Below, in pieces: positions 34,601 through 47,689 of a stretch of 64,000 nucleotides of DNA (the first letter of the stretch is position 1; every line of letters begins with the position of its first letter). Origin of the DNA: Anagrus nilaparvatae. Taxonomy: Eukaryota > Arthropoda > Insecta > Hymenoptera > Mymaridae. Location: the NCBI GenBank assembly GCA_022575985.1, contig JAKSXM010000014.1:21142001-21206000 (forward strand), in the 5' to 3' direction. The notes beneath the pieces are model-generated. The model was given only the letters and a program-made list of their open reading frames with translations, was not told the origin of the DNA and ran no database searches. The translations under genes and the position numbers were made by a program.

Positions 34601-37600
34601 GTAAGTTAGTCATTTTTTAATGAGTCATTCAAGACCAATTAAATTTTTATTTCGCATTTTTTGATATACTGCATTTTAAAAAAATATTAACCATATCCTT
34701 TTTAAAATTTCAATTCAAAAGATTTAATTTTTATTTACTTATTCGTATACAATTCGCTTTCTGAATAAAATTCATTATATTTTTTTTGTCTTCCTAAAAA
34801 AAATAAATTGCTAAAAATACAATTAACGGTATTTCGAAGATATAAGTATATATATAAACTTTTTTAAAAAAATCCAAAAAGTATATAAAAAGGATCCAGT
34901 CACTGCGTTTAACTGTAAAGTGGTTTTTTATTTAAATTTTATTCAACGATATTAAATAAATTAACTTTTTTGTTAAAAAATATTTTTTCTTAATTTAATA
35001 ATATCAAACAAACATTCGATAAATTGTGCATTTTATTTTGATAAAAAAAAATTTATTTCAAAACATTATTATTATTATTATTATTATTGACAACAAATAT
35101 TGTTTTCTTCTTATCTCTGTGACATTTGAATAGAAAATTAATTTAACTGTCATTATTTACAATAATTATATTTCTTTTGTTGTATTATGTTATATTATGT
35201 GCGTGAAATAAGAAAATAATTCAATACAGCTTTTAACAAATTTCACTTATATTGTAATAATTTTATTTTATTTTATGTTATATAGAGAGAAAGATTTTAA
35301 TTATTATGAAATTTTATTTTTATTTATTGTCAACATATTTTTAAATGCAACATAATTTACAATTAAAATAAGAATTTTCACTGTGACACTTTTTAATTGG
35401 CTGTAGATGCTATAATGAACAAATTTTTATTAAACATTATTTTAAACCATAGAATAGTATATTTTGCAACTAGGAAGAAAAAAATTTTAAAGAAATTTTT
35501 ATATTAGAAGGATTACTACCTCTAGTGCCTCGTGAAGCCAGTATGTAATCATACCAATGTCCAAAATTTTTTGTTCATGGTGTTAACGATATTTTTTACA
35601 TACCTAGGTGTACATAGAGTGCAGAAAATTCCGCCTCATCATTTTATATGCCTGGGCGCAAAACTTGGCACGAAATATTCCGCACTTATGCAGATAACAA
35701 AATATAGATAAAAAACTTTATATTATGTTAACGTGACCCTGCTAATGCTAAAGTGTTTGCACCCTAAATGCTCGATATATTATTTTTTATGGATAAGCTC
35801 AAATTTAAACTTAATTTTTAAAAAACAGCTTAAATTTATCAATCTTTTTTTTTTTGGTAAATACTTTTCATGACTTATAATATAAAAGTATCGTAAATTT
35901 GGTACGAATAGAAAAAAAAATGATAAAATAGCTTTTACAACTATTACAGTGGGTATTTTAAAGGAAAGCTCCCTCAAAGGGTGAAATTAAATTGAATATT
36001 AAGATAGTATCTTGAGCACAAGAAATAAAAAATCAAAAATTTTATAAAATTTAAAAATTCAGAGAATTTATTTAACCTCAGATTACTAAACAAAATTGAG
36101 CCCAATATTTGTATATTTAGTTAAAAGATAGAATATCAGCATATCCCATAACGTATGAGAAAGTCCAGAAAAATGTTTATCTTATATTTAGTACAGAAAG
36201 AATTTTCTCATCCTGTATTGAAAATAAAGCAATGTTTAAATAATATATTTGAAGAAAAATAAACACAAAAGCCACATGAATCAATACACAATGGGAAATA
36301 CAATACATAAAAGATCAGTGACGATTGATAATGTATAGCATTATTAGGAAAACATTTTTCTTGACAGATGTTTCAGAGATATTACAAGAGATTTAGGAAA
36401 GGAAAATTTTTTTAAAAATCCTTTTACCTTTTCTATCGAAATCGGTGACAAAAGAATAGAAAGAATATAATAGTACCTAGTAGTATAAACAGAGCTTTTT
36501 TTTTATATTAGATTATGGAAATTCATGTTAAATAATGACATGAATTTATTGATAAAACAAGAAAATAATAAATTTATCTCGATATAAATCGTCCGTGATG
36601 CATAGAATGAAAATAAAAAAGGCGACCATTAAAAATAATATAAACGGAGATCCAAAAAATAAAAATAAACAGTTATATATATATATATTTATACAGGAGG
36701 AGGATTCTCTCTTCGTTTCGATGTTTGTTGTGTTTATTCGACATTTCCTGTTATAACACGCCTCGTTTTTATTCAGGTCGAGAGCATTGATCTTTTTGTT
36801 TGATAAGAGACATTCAGAGTAATATAAACCAAAAAGGACATAACGTAACATTTAACCCCTTTGAAAATATTCTATATCTCAAAATAACGTTAGATAAAAC
36901 GAAAAAGAAAAAAATCATTATTTTATAATATCGAAGCGATTATCTTACGATTCACGATTCGACCCAATTCTTCGCGCTTATTGACGCGGTCACTCAAAAA
37001 ATTAGGAAAAAAAAAAGTATTATAATAGTACATTGAACTTGAAATTTTTTTTTTTGAATACCATAAGCAAGCTTACTCATCTATGAATTCTTACATAATT
37101 TCAATACCAAATTAAAGTATTATAAAAAATTTTTTTAATAATATGAAAGACGGTACTTGTCATAGATATATCCTCTATGGGAAATTATTTGTGTTGGCGA
37201 CTTCTTTCTCTTATGTTTTGTATTTGCACCGATGAGAATATGACCCTGATGGCCAAGTGCTTTTTTTTGCTCCTTTCTCTCTTTCTCTTTCAAAGATATA
37301 TATATAAGAATGCATATTTGCGCGGGAGTACCGCAAGGGTCAAATCCTCGAGAGAGCTATTATATTATTTTGTACTTGACACGAGAGAGCATACTTCTAG
37401 TTGTATTTATTTATTTTTTTTTTATATAACATATGGCACCTTAAGCTCTATTATTTATTCTTATATATGTTTCTTGGCACTTTTAAAAAACAACAAAAAA
37501 AAAAATTATTTTTTTTCCCATCACGTTGCTGAAACATATATATCCCGGTGCAATTTTTTGTCTTACTATATTTAATACATCTAACGGACATTTGACGTTA

Positions 37601-38639
37601 AATTTTCGACAGGTATATTGTTTGTAATAATTTTTTATTTTATATATGGAAGAGCAATTAATACACATAGTGCTATTATACTATACATGATATTTTTTTA
37701 AAAATAGCGGTCTTGTGTCTGTCAACAAATATATAGTATTAAAAAAAAAAAAAATTGTTTATTCGTGACCTAAAGTGTGACCTTCTATAAGTGTGATTAT
37801 CATCCTCACGATTATTTATTTTTCAAAAGATCTCTTAATTTATACCATTCATTTAATGTACACGTATATGACAAATAGACTAAGTTATGCAAATAGATGA
37901 CTATTGTATTTGCTTGTCTTTTTTTCACCTCTAATAATATATTATATAAAAACCCTTTTTTCCATTCCATTCCTTTTCATTTCTTTCTCTTCTTTCTTTG
38001 AATAACAAATAGTCTTTATATTATACAATATTTCTCTAAATGAAAAATTAGTATTCTTTCTTACTAACATACTCGTCAATATTATTATGTACTTCCTTCT
38101 TAGAAATATTTATTGAAATTCATATACTGCATTTTTATGTCATATATGTAACTTATATTTATTTTTATTATTCATTATGTGAGTTAGTTGCACTGTGTTT
38201 AGTCTTATGCCGCATTTTTTTTCGCGCCTGTTTTTAGCTGTATTTTATGAATCATTGTTATTGTATATGATTATTTAAAGTTTTATCAAATTCGAAGACT
38301 GGAATTTAATTCTGCGGAAAATTTCCTTTTAGTACCGAAAATATTTCTCACCGCAAAGTAATTAATATTTGGCAGCAAAAGTAAGATTTTGATTCGATTT
38401 ACCAAAAAAGGCTAAAAGCACAAAAATAGCTACTCAAAATTAAGGATTTAACCTTCAAAACTAAAAAGGGGGCTAAGAGTACTTATTTCTAGTTGTACTT
38501 TCGGAAAAAAATAGTTTTGACTGTTTTCTAGGACCTTTCATCCCAACTTGGACCAAGTTTCGATGGATTCCCTCATATAAATTATAAATTTTTGGAAATA
38601 TTTAGTAAAAATATTATTAGCATTTTGTGAAATTTAATA
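34601..38639. other. Gene-poor stretch
   Basis: AT-rich with islands at 36680-36800 and 37170-37400. The 132-codon plus frame at 37177-37575 and 101-codon minus frame at 36546-36851 decay into low-complexity Phe/Tyr/Leu-rich sequence and are probably chance. Confidence 0.3.
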
Positions 38640-38749
38640 TTATTTTGTTCGTTGTAAATATATTAAAACTTTGTAATTCTGCAATGTTAAAATCTGTGTA
38701 AAATATAAAAAAAATAAAAATAAAAATAAAATATAAAAATTTCGGATAT

Positions 38750-38831
38750 AATTATATGTTAAATGCTCCATCCATCTCATTCTGCAATCAAATGTGACAC
38801 CTAAATATTTTATAGATTCAGTTCTGTTCAT
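38750..38831 (-). pseudogene. Remnant of a non-LTR retrotransposon reverse transcriptase
   Basis: On the minus strand the segment reads ESIKYLGVTFDCRMRWMEHL. The YLGVxxD...W..H pattern is characteristic of the end of the reverse transcriptase domain in Jockey/R1/CR1-like LINEs. The frame then runs into AT-rich low-complexity sequence, and nothing recognisable of the polymerase or endonuclease survives nearby. It is a short dead fragment. Confidence 0.6.
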
Positions 38832-39861
38832 GGGAACTTAATTTAGACTATTAGATAAACTTCTCGAGGTACATCAAAATGTATATAATTTTTTGAAAAC
38901 ATTTTGATTAGTTTATTAAAATTACCCAATAAGCTACAGTTTCCAAATAATTATTCATTTTAATCTCTACTTCTTTCGCTTATTCTAAGAAGATCTTTTA
39001 TGTACAGATTATGATAAGAATAGGTCCTAAAATATTACCTTATAAACGAAATATCAAAAAATAAATTACTTTTCGCATAATTGAAAGTTATATTTTTAGT
39101 GCAATATAATAAATCTACTGAAAAAAAAATAGAAAATTGAAATGCATTATTCATTATGGATAATAAATTAAATGCTAAAAATATACCAAATATTGACAAA
39201 TCCTATCTTATTTAGGTTAATACCATGATAGTTATAGTATAATAAAGATAAGATTAAATGAGAAAGTAAAATTGCTTTGTTATATTAGAAAATATTTAAA
39301 TAATGAAAAAATCAATAATGTCGAGATAATTACGAAGATAATTAAATTCTCATTATATTTTATTAGCAGATTTTATTGTTAAAAAATTAATGGTTCGAAT
39401 AATTTCAATTAAATCATAATTAAGATACTTTACAATATCTAGTTGAATAAAAATTTTAAGAAATATATTTTCAAATAAGTACTGATGAAAAATATTTCAA
39501 AATTTAGTTTTATTTAAATATTTTAATTATCTATAATTCTAATTTATTTGCAACAAAATTGCAACAAATGATTTTCGTAGGTAAAAAACCATAATCCAAA
39601 TTTACGTATTCAATATGTCATGATTTCACTGCGTCATGGCACATTTCAAAACCTCAAGCTTGGTTTGTAAATTTAAATTTTATAAATTGTTAATATTAGC
39701 TTTAACATACTGATTTTCTAAATTATTAAATTCGTCTCTGATGGATTTAATTTCCTTAGACACATTCCATCCGAAACAGCTTGATAATTACATTTACAAT
39801 TCATCAATTTTGTAATCATTAGGTCTTGAAAATGATTCATGTCCTGATAAATTAACCTATA

Positions 39862-41640
39862 TTATTGAGCTTTTACAAGCTTTTTATTTAATAATACTTG
39901 TACTTTACCTTTCTGATTTGGCATCATTGTATCCATCATATTCGCTTCGATCGTTTTGTAAACCAACAAATTAGCACATTCCTTGTTATTCTGTGGATCT
40001 ACAACAAACCTCTAAACAAATTTAAGAGAATCGGTAATTTTTGTGAAAAATAGATTCGGTGGTTCATAAAATCAAATAAACGAGGATCGATTATGCTTTA
40101 TTTTTCCAAAGTTTCTACGGGGATATCTAACAGTTGCATCTATCTAACAGTTCAAATTCCCAGCCAATTGACCTAAATTGACCAAAATGCATTACTATTC
40201 AGAAAAGTATTAGAAAAATTCCAGTACTTACTGGAAAGTATTAGAATGATGCAAATACAGCAAAGATTAATAAACATTTCACGATTGCTTGTTTCCGTTG
40301 TTAACTGAAAATTTTTTATTGAAGAACTGGAAGAAATTTTGAAGAGGTAGTTTTTATATGTTTGATTCGACTCTTGATATTCTCAGAGAAGGTTAAAAAA
40401 TAGAAAGTTAAATTGATCTATTCAAATTTACTAGGACGAAAGACAATTAAGGAAAATATGAAACTAATTAAAAAAAAAACAAAATAAATTATTTTTAATA
40501 TTTTTAATTGATTAATAATTTATTTTTTATTTTCAATCTATCTAATTTCTATGCATTACTTATAAATTTATTTTTATATCTAAATAACTCAAGCGTTAAA
40601 TAGTTGCTAAAGAATAATTTTTTATCATTTAAATTTTATATTTGTAATTTTTTACAATAAGTAAATTAATTTATATTGCAGTAATTACACAAACTTTATG
40701 CCCCATGCAAATTATGAGATCAGATTTTAAGTTTATTTTTCTAAAAATTCAATATATACGTTGTGTCTCAATCAAAAGGTCTAGATTTAACGCAACCAGT
40801 ATCACGACAAAAAAAAATTTTTATTTTTCGAAATGGTGGACATAAAATTTTGAAATAAAAATTTTAAAAATATTGCTTTTCGACATCCTAAAGGTTCATA
40901 AATAATTAAAATTTTTTGCTCGCCATCGGTTTACGTTTGACATTTTTCGATCCTTGGGCTCTGGAGGGGATTTCAGGCTATTAAATATTCGCGATTCACA
41001 CAAAATCATATATCCTATACCAATTTAAAATAATTTAAAATAAAGGTGTTGGCAAATCCTGAGATATCAATTACCTGACATATCGCTCCAAGTCCTAATG
41101 AGCAAAAAATGTCAAGTATAAACTGAGTACAGTTCAGAGCTGTTCAAAATCAGCAATTTGGGCTATAAAAAAATTTAAGAATTATTAAAAAAAATTTTTA
41201 TGCTCAAAAACCGATTTTTGAAAAATTCAAAATTGTATTTCGGGGTCTTAACAGGGCCCCAAATGTTCAAAAAAAATTTCTTAATAAGTGGCGAAATTAA
41301 AAATTTTTCAGCCTATGGGCAGAATATTATTTATTTAAGGGTCAGAGAAATTAAATAAAATTTAAAGATCCAAAAAAAAAATGGTTTTTTTAGGATTTTG
41401 GGGGCCTGTCATGGCCTAGAGGTCTGATTCCAACGGGAATCAGTAAGTTTTTGATAATTTTTTGGATGCTACTTTGGTTTTGGGGTTCAAATTACTGTAC
41501 TTATCCAGAAATACCCTTTGTCCTAAAATTATTTAAATTTTCCTCACCTTTGCTTGGGCCATAAAATTGAAATTCCTAGCCACATCTCGTAAAATGCTAT
41601 CAACGAGATTAATTCTCTCGAGCAAAGGCATCCAAAGCAT
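39862..41640 (-). CDS. Candidate small two-exon gene, unrecognised protein
   Basis: Exon 1, 41548-41640, begins MLWMPLLERINLVDSIL and ends FMAQAK before a donor AAG/GTGAGG. Exon 2, 39862-40011, follows an acceptor AATTTGTTTAG, begins RFVVDPQNNKECANLLVYKT, ends LLNKKLVKAQ and stops at TAA. Both junctions are phase 0, so joining them gives 80 residues. Both exons are clearly richer in GC than their surroundings, and a TATATA at 41701-41706 sits about 60 bp above the ATG. The frame after the TAA stays open for 45 more codons and then shifts into a coiled-coil-like stretch (VSKEIKSIRDEFNNLENQ), so this may instead be an eroded longer gene or the ORF1 region of the LINE whose reverse transcriptase remnant lies at 38.7 kb on the same strand. 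No protein family is recognised. Confidence 0.33.
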
Positions 41641-41709
41641 TAGTGAAGTAAAAAAATAAATAACAATAATTGATATAATGTACTCGCTGTCATATGAGCA
41701 TATATAGAG

Positions 41710-44700
41710 AGATAGAAAGACGATGTGTTGTACATTTTACCGTTACATAGCGCATCCATAATGTAATAATATATAAAGACTGAATTTGTTATAATAAATA
41801 GCTAATATATCCTTCTTGACGGATACCTTCTCATACATAGATTATTGTTTTTATTATTAACTCTTTTAAAATTATAGTCATGATCCATAATGCGTTTATT
41901 TAAAAGGTTAAAAAATATAATTACTTTATTTTATTTATGTTTTACAAATAAAGAATTTTCCAATTTTCGAAATACAGAAGTTAAATTATTTATTACTCTT
42001 TTAAAAATATAAATTCACGTAACGATTTTTATTACATTTTCATTTTTATAAATCGATCTTATACGTACAGCACATATATTGCTACTTGTAATTACATTTT
42101 ATTATAACTTTCACGTTTCTCTGTGCACGTTTAACTCTTATAATTATATACTTCAATTTACACTTTTTTAAATTTATTTTCTATAAAATATATCATGCTA
42201 ATTAAAAAATCTAGCACTTTATTTTAATAAGGAACCAAATATATTAAAACTTAGTAAAAAAACTTAATTGAAAATATCTTTGGCTTTAGGCAAACTATAC
42301 ACTGCGGGAGTCGTTATTACATCGTGACTTAGGACACATATCTCTCCTGTGTTTATTAAAACATATATTCTTCTGTATAGGTTAATGCCAATCATTTTTT
42401 TTTTTTTTTATTTATTCTATCTAACTCTTCTTTCTTTAAAACATTTATAACGGATAAAATGTTTTGATGCTTAAGGGCCTTTTTTCAGAAGCATCATCAG
42501 ATTAGTGTCATCCTTTATTTCTTCTATGTACTATACTGTGTCCTACATCTATGGATCTTCTTAAAAATAAATTTTCTATTTACCTTTTTATTTTTTTACT
42601 TTATTTTTTCAATAACATAATTTTATCTAGAAAATTAGATTTTTTTATTTTCTTATTTTATATTGAAAAGTAAGACATGAAAATTAATTTAACTTCAATC
42701 TCAATCTTTTTTTAGATACATGCAGTACTTTATTTTTAGAATTTAATAAAGATCTTTCATTCAATTTTTTTTCAGATTTGTTTTTTGGAAAATTAAATAT
42801 TTAGAATTTAAATATTATCTGATCTAATATATTTACAAGCTGTAATTAGTAATTATAATTGTAATTGTAAATTTAATGAGGAATAAAAGCTGTTCTATTA
42901 TTGTAGACAATATAATTATTTTTATTTTTGGCCGTTAGGTGGCGTGTATAAAACACGAAAATGAAATTGCTTCTAAAGGCTATATATTAAAACAAGTCAC
43001 TTACTGAAAAGTGTGAGTTAATAATATTACTGAATTTTAAAAATTGATACTAAGTAGATCATTATTCTTAAATAATTAAATTTATTTTTTCATTTGTTTG
43101 ATGAAATACCTTTAGCAGAAGTAAATATTGTCTTGGGAATGTTTTGTCGTTTTAGTTTTGAGAAACGCTGGATTTTATGAATAGTAAAATATTTTAATGA
43201 AAAAGCGATATATTCCAGCTAATAATTATTATTAATTAACTATTGACGTTTCATTCCTCTTTCTTTTCCAGGAACCTTGTCAAAATCTTGTGCTTATTAT
43301 CACAGCATATTTATAAAAATACCTGTCTAAATATATTTTGTTTTTAGATAGTTATTAGTTTATACATAGTTTTAATATTATTTTTATCCTATTTTCTAGG
43401 GAATGAATCAGCGTGGTTTTGTTTCTGTGCTTACTGCAATATATAATTTAAGCAATCATAATTTTTTGTTAAGCATTCAATCACATGCCTAAATATTTGA
43501 CTTCATTCGATGGTATATAAAAATTCTACCCTGAATGATACACAATCATCTCTAATACAATAAATTTCCAATACAAAATGAAATCAAAATTACTTCAGCA
43601 GCTTGCAGCTTAGTAAAAGCTTAAACAAAAAATATATTAAAAAGTTACTTTATTTTATTGTTTCTTAAAATCCCGTTATCTTTTGTAATTGTCAACATAT
43701 ATATCAAGAAACAAAAAATTCTTTTGCTTATTAAATATATTTATTAAAATATATTATAGAGATAAATTTATACTTAAATAAAGTATACACAGAAGAAAAA
43801 TTTTTCTTATATTCATTCATATATAATGTGATTATAGTGGTTATAAATTTTCTAGCATATATATAAATAAATAGTTATATATGTGCTCAAGGGGACAATG
43901 AGCAGTTAATTTTGAAGAGTTTTGATAAATAAAATGACGTTGAAATTTATCTTTAATTCTCTTTTAAGTGAAAATAAAAATTGATATTTATCTAAATATG
44001 TACACGGAAAAACGGTATCATTTGAAATTTAATTTTCATTAAAAATTTTATTAGACATACCTCTTTTGTACAATATTTAATCGCTTCAAGGGTAAAATAA
44101 GCTCAGGGGTTTTTATCTCTTTAATAATAATACAAAGATAAGTTTTTTGTTGTCTTTTGTTTAACATACACAGAAAATCTTTTTTTTTTTATAATCTTAA
44201 AACTTCATTCCTCGCGTGAGCCCTTCTTCTTTATTTTTATTATTATTTTTCTACTTGATGCCTTTCGTTTAATACTTTTTTCATTTTATATGTTGTCTCT
44301 TTTATAAATGATTATTTTCAACTGTTAAAGTCTTTTTTTTGTTGTTCGTGACGTGACTCTTTGTTGAGAGAAACCGTGATGTAATGTATACTGTATATAT
44401 ACTAAAACAAAAATAAATAAAAAAAATTTAGATGCATGTATTTATATTTGAAAGTAAATTTTCAAATACACTGTTGAGAATAATAATGGAACTTTTACTA
44501 TCCTGATAGTAAAATCTTGATAAATAAGCTTTTGCTATTAGGGTTGAAGAAGCAGTCATAAGATTACCCACAGTGTACAGAATATGTATATTCTTAAATA
44601 ATATCTATAAAAAAAATTGATTTTCTTCCTGCATGAATTTCTAGAAAAAAAGTCACATAATGGGAAAAAAAATTTCTTTATCGCGTGTAATAGCAGAAAA

Positions 44701-44962
44701 AAAGTAAATAAAAATTGTTAACATGCGTTTTTGTATTTATTCTTATCGGATTCAAAAATATTAATATCCTTAGATCACTCTCCCTTATAAATATATTTTC
44801 GATATGTAAACTGACTCCATATTATAATAGATTAAAAAAATATTTTTTTTTACGACCATGAGAATCACGATTACAAAATTTTCTGTAATATTCCATGATA
44901 AGGGTTAATATTTTTTATTTGCATAAATTTATTTTTATGTAGAAAAAAGGAAATATTATTAT

Positions 44963-44997
<35 letters not shown>

Positions 44998-45143
44998 CAA
45001 TTAGCTATTGTATATAATTAAATAAAGGAAAAATTAATCAGTTAAATTTATTGTGTATATCATGATAGCTGATATATAAATTCTATAAAAGGAAACATGA
45101 AAATAATTACTTGCTTTTTATATTATAAAATGTTAATTGAATT
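41710..45143. other. Gene-poor AT-rich stretch
   Basis: Splice-acceptor-like sites at 43270 and 43400 (TATTTTCTAG before GGAATGAATCAGCG) without confirmed exons. No repeat family recognised. Confidence 0.4.
44968..44994. repeat. TA dinucleotide repeat
   Basis: A run of about 13 TA units after ATTATTATT, an ordinary microsatellite. Confidence 0.8.
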
Positions 45144-45599
45144 TCAAGTGTATATAAATACATATATATATATATAGAAAAATATTTTTATTCTTAAGAA
45201 TGTGACTGTTTTTCTATACTTTGTACGTATGTATACAATATACCATAATATGTGAGAGAGCTTTTTGGTATACGTGCTGTTTTTATTAATTGTTGAGAAT
45301 GAGATATTGTTGAGGTATGGTTTTGAAAATTTGAGACTTTGAGAATGATATAGAAAATATGGAATATGAAAAAAGCATATTTTTTTTGGGTTATGTAGTC
45401 TTTCGAATTTTTTAAAAACTATGTTGAATTTATGAGAATTTAAAAAATAACTTTGAATAAAAAATTTTTCTTTACTATGCCAAGCTAGTATTTTTTTAAA
45501 ATCAATTGTGAAAAAATACATAATTAAATAATATTTACTGTGAGGAGTAGAGGAGATAGAAGTGCAATTAAAATATTTTACTAAATTAAATTGCTTCAA
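45144..45599 (-). CDS. Unexplained 151-codon ORF
   Basis: The longest open frame outside the transporters. It starts MKQFNLVKYFNCTSISSTPH and ends in Tyr/Ile-rich YIYIYVFIYT derived from a TA repeat. The product would be basic and rich in Phe, Tyr, Lys, Ser and Asn, without a clear signal peptide or known motif. The minus strand here is G-poor, which lowers the number of TGA and TAG codons, so strand composition may explain much of the length. No splice or promoter evidence. Orphan gene or chance. Confidence 0.2.
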   Translation of the reverse strand: MKQFNLVKYFNCTSISSTPHSKYYLIMYFFTIDFKKILAWHSKEKFFIQSYFLNSHKFNIVFKKFERLHNPKKICFFHIPYFLYHSQSLKFSKPYLNNISFSTINKNSTYTKKLSHILWYIVYIRTKYRKTVTFLRIKIFFYIYIYVFIYT

Positions 45600-45802
45600 A
45601 AAAATAAAAAAATGAAAATTAATCTTAAAAAAATTACAATTAAATTATTTTAAATTAGACAGCAAAATTATACATGATAATTAAAAAGAATAGACAAAAA
45701 ATATTATTTTAAAGATATTTACTAAACTTTAAAACAGTCGTATTAGTCGTTAAGGTTAGTCATTGGTTACTATTAATTTAAATGAGATATTCAATAAATA
45801 TC

Positions 45803-45839
45803 TTCTCGCAAGAGAAATGAATATTTGAAGATATATATA
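45803..45839 (+). promoter_or_regulatory. PSEA-like box + TATA, unit 4
   Basis: TTCTCGCAAGAGAAATGA, exactly 11 bp, then TATATATA. About 60 bp upstream also resemble unit 5 (shared TTAGTCGTTAA, then TTCAATAAA), so the two are duplicates; sequence below the TATA box is unrelated between them. Confidence 0.55.
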
Positions 45840-46065
45840 CTGGAGAATCTTTTTGTCTATAAATCCGAGTACAAATCAAAATTAAATTTATATATTATAT
45901 ATTTTAAATATCTATGTTTCTTTGCATGATATTTTTCTTTAAATTTAATTATTCAATTAAAAATAAATAATCAAATAATTATAAATATTTTAATTTATGT
46001 TTACAAGTGGATTTTTGGTGTTTAAATCAACACTGATTTATATTAATTTTCAAAATCTATATGTA

Positions 46066-46070
<5 letters not shown>

Positions 46071-46109
<39 letters not shown>
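46071..46109. repeat. Poly-T tract, 39 bp
   Basis: An uninterrupted T run. It could be the A tail of a minus-strand retroposed element, but no retroelement body or target duplication is recognised beside it. Confidence 0.8.
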
Positions 46110-46878
46110 CTTTTAATGTTATTATATTATCATGTTATTATTTTCTAAAAATTTTTAATTGTAATTAAAATTATATTATTATTACCTATATTCTAAGTAC
46201 TCATACGTACATGTACTCAAATTAAATTGTATTATATTTTAAACAATTGTAACACATTGCGCATTGGCCTCGCCTGCGACATAATTTTTTCTAAATAAAT
46301 AAATAAATAAATTACTTAAAAAAATAAAAAATATATACTTTTAGAAAATTAAATGCTAGCGGGTAAAATAAAAAATTAATTACCAGAGAATTTGCGGTAT
46401 TCTAAAGTATAAAAACTATATCATCTTTGAAGCTTGTTTTATTCGTGTTCTTTGGTGGGATGTTTGAAAAGCTTAAAAACTTTCTGATAAAATGATTTAA
46501 GCAACATTACTATTAATGTGCTGATTAAAAACTATATTACATATTGCAAATATTAAATGAACATTATGTTGGTAATTCTAAAAAATTATAACGATGGCTT
46601 TTAAATATTCAGAATAGTTTTACAAAAGAAATAACAGGTAGAGATGAGCCAGTGCAAATTGCCGCAAATTGCTCAAAAAAAAATATAAAAAGTATGCTTG
46701 ATAAATCCGGATAAATCTACTTGTAAATCTAAAGTAAAACGAGAAGTAAAAATGTTTTGAATAAGCAGATAAAATTATGTACGTTGGTGTAAAAGGCTAG
46801 AATAAAAACGAAAAAAAGGTATTTTAACATTAGTCGTTAATGTTATTTATTGATTATTTGAAATCTTCAATAAAAATT

Positions 46879-46915
46879 TTCTCGCAAGTGAAATGAGTTT
46901 TTGAACATATATATA
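46879..46915 (+). promoter_or_regulatory. PSEA-like box + TATA, unit 5
   Basis: TTCTCGCAAGTGAAATGA, exactly 11 bp, then TATATATA. The 18-bp box is identical to that of unit 2. Expected start near 46939, first T run at about 46974, i.e. a product of some 35-40 nt. Confidence 0.55.
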
Positions 46916-47108
46916 CTAGGGAATAAAAAGAAAAAATATCATACATTCTATCACAAGTAAACGTAAAATATCACTTTTTAGTAAATATACTATTCTTATC
47001 AAATTTTGCTTCTTATGGAGGTAGAAATCAATATCAAAATTAAATTAAAAAAATATAATAACTTTTGAATCAGATCTTCCAGTTAATATAATTTTAATTC
47101 ATGTGCCA

Positions 47109-47689
47109 GGGGCTGGATGCTAAAGTCGTTGTATAGTCTATAGCTTAAACGTATAACCGAATACTTAATTTTTATAATATTATTAATGCCCTATAAACTT
47201 AACCTATGTTATTTCTATACGAAAACTAAAATATGCGTATACGACATAAGCCGATGCAAATGGTATCTGTATTGCAATCTGTGTACATATACTATACAAA
47301 ACTAATATGATCTATATTTTTCTATAAAGATAGTTGAACAAGTATGTATATGACTATACTTAATTTGTATACACCTGCTATAGACCATACAACGACTTTA
47401 GCATCCATGACCTATAGCTTAAACGTGTAACCTAATACTTAATTTTTATAATATTATTAATGCCCTATAAACTTAACCTATGTTATTTCTATACGGAATA
47501 TAAAAAACTCGTATACGAAATAAGCCAATGCAAATGGTATCTGTATTGCATTCTGTGTACATATACTATACAACATCAGTATATGATCTATATTTTTCTA
47601 TTACAGATAGTTTAACAAGTATGTATAGGACTATATTTAATTTGTATACACCTGCTATAGACCATACAACGACTTTAGCATCCAGCCCC
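47109..47689. mobile_element. Tandem MITE dimer
   Basis: Two units repeat with a 274-bp period. Left end GGGGCTGGATGCTAAAGTCG, right end CGACTTTAGCATCCAGCCCC; an internal copy of the terminus (GACTTTAGCATCCATGACC) lies at about 47391-47411. So two copies of one MITE share or abut at the centre. No coding capacity. Confidence 0.8.

Noticed and set aside
36546..36851. 101-codon minus-strand frame
   Set aside because: Ends in a hydrophobic low-complexity stretch and no exon borders or homology are visible.
37177..37575. 132-codon plus-strand frame
   Set aside because: Second half is low-complexity Phe/Tyr/Lys sequence; no splice, promoter or family support. Kept only as a note in the region entry.
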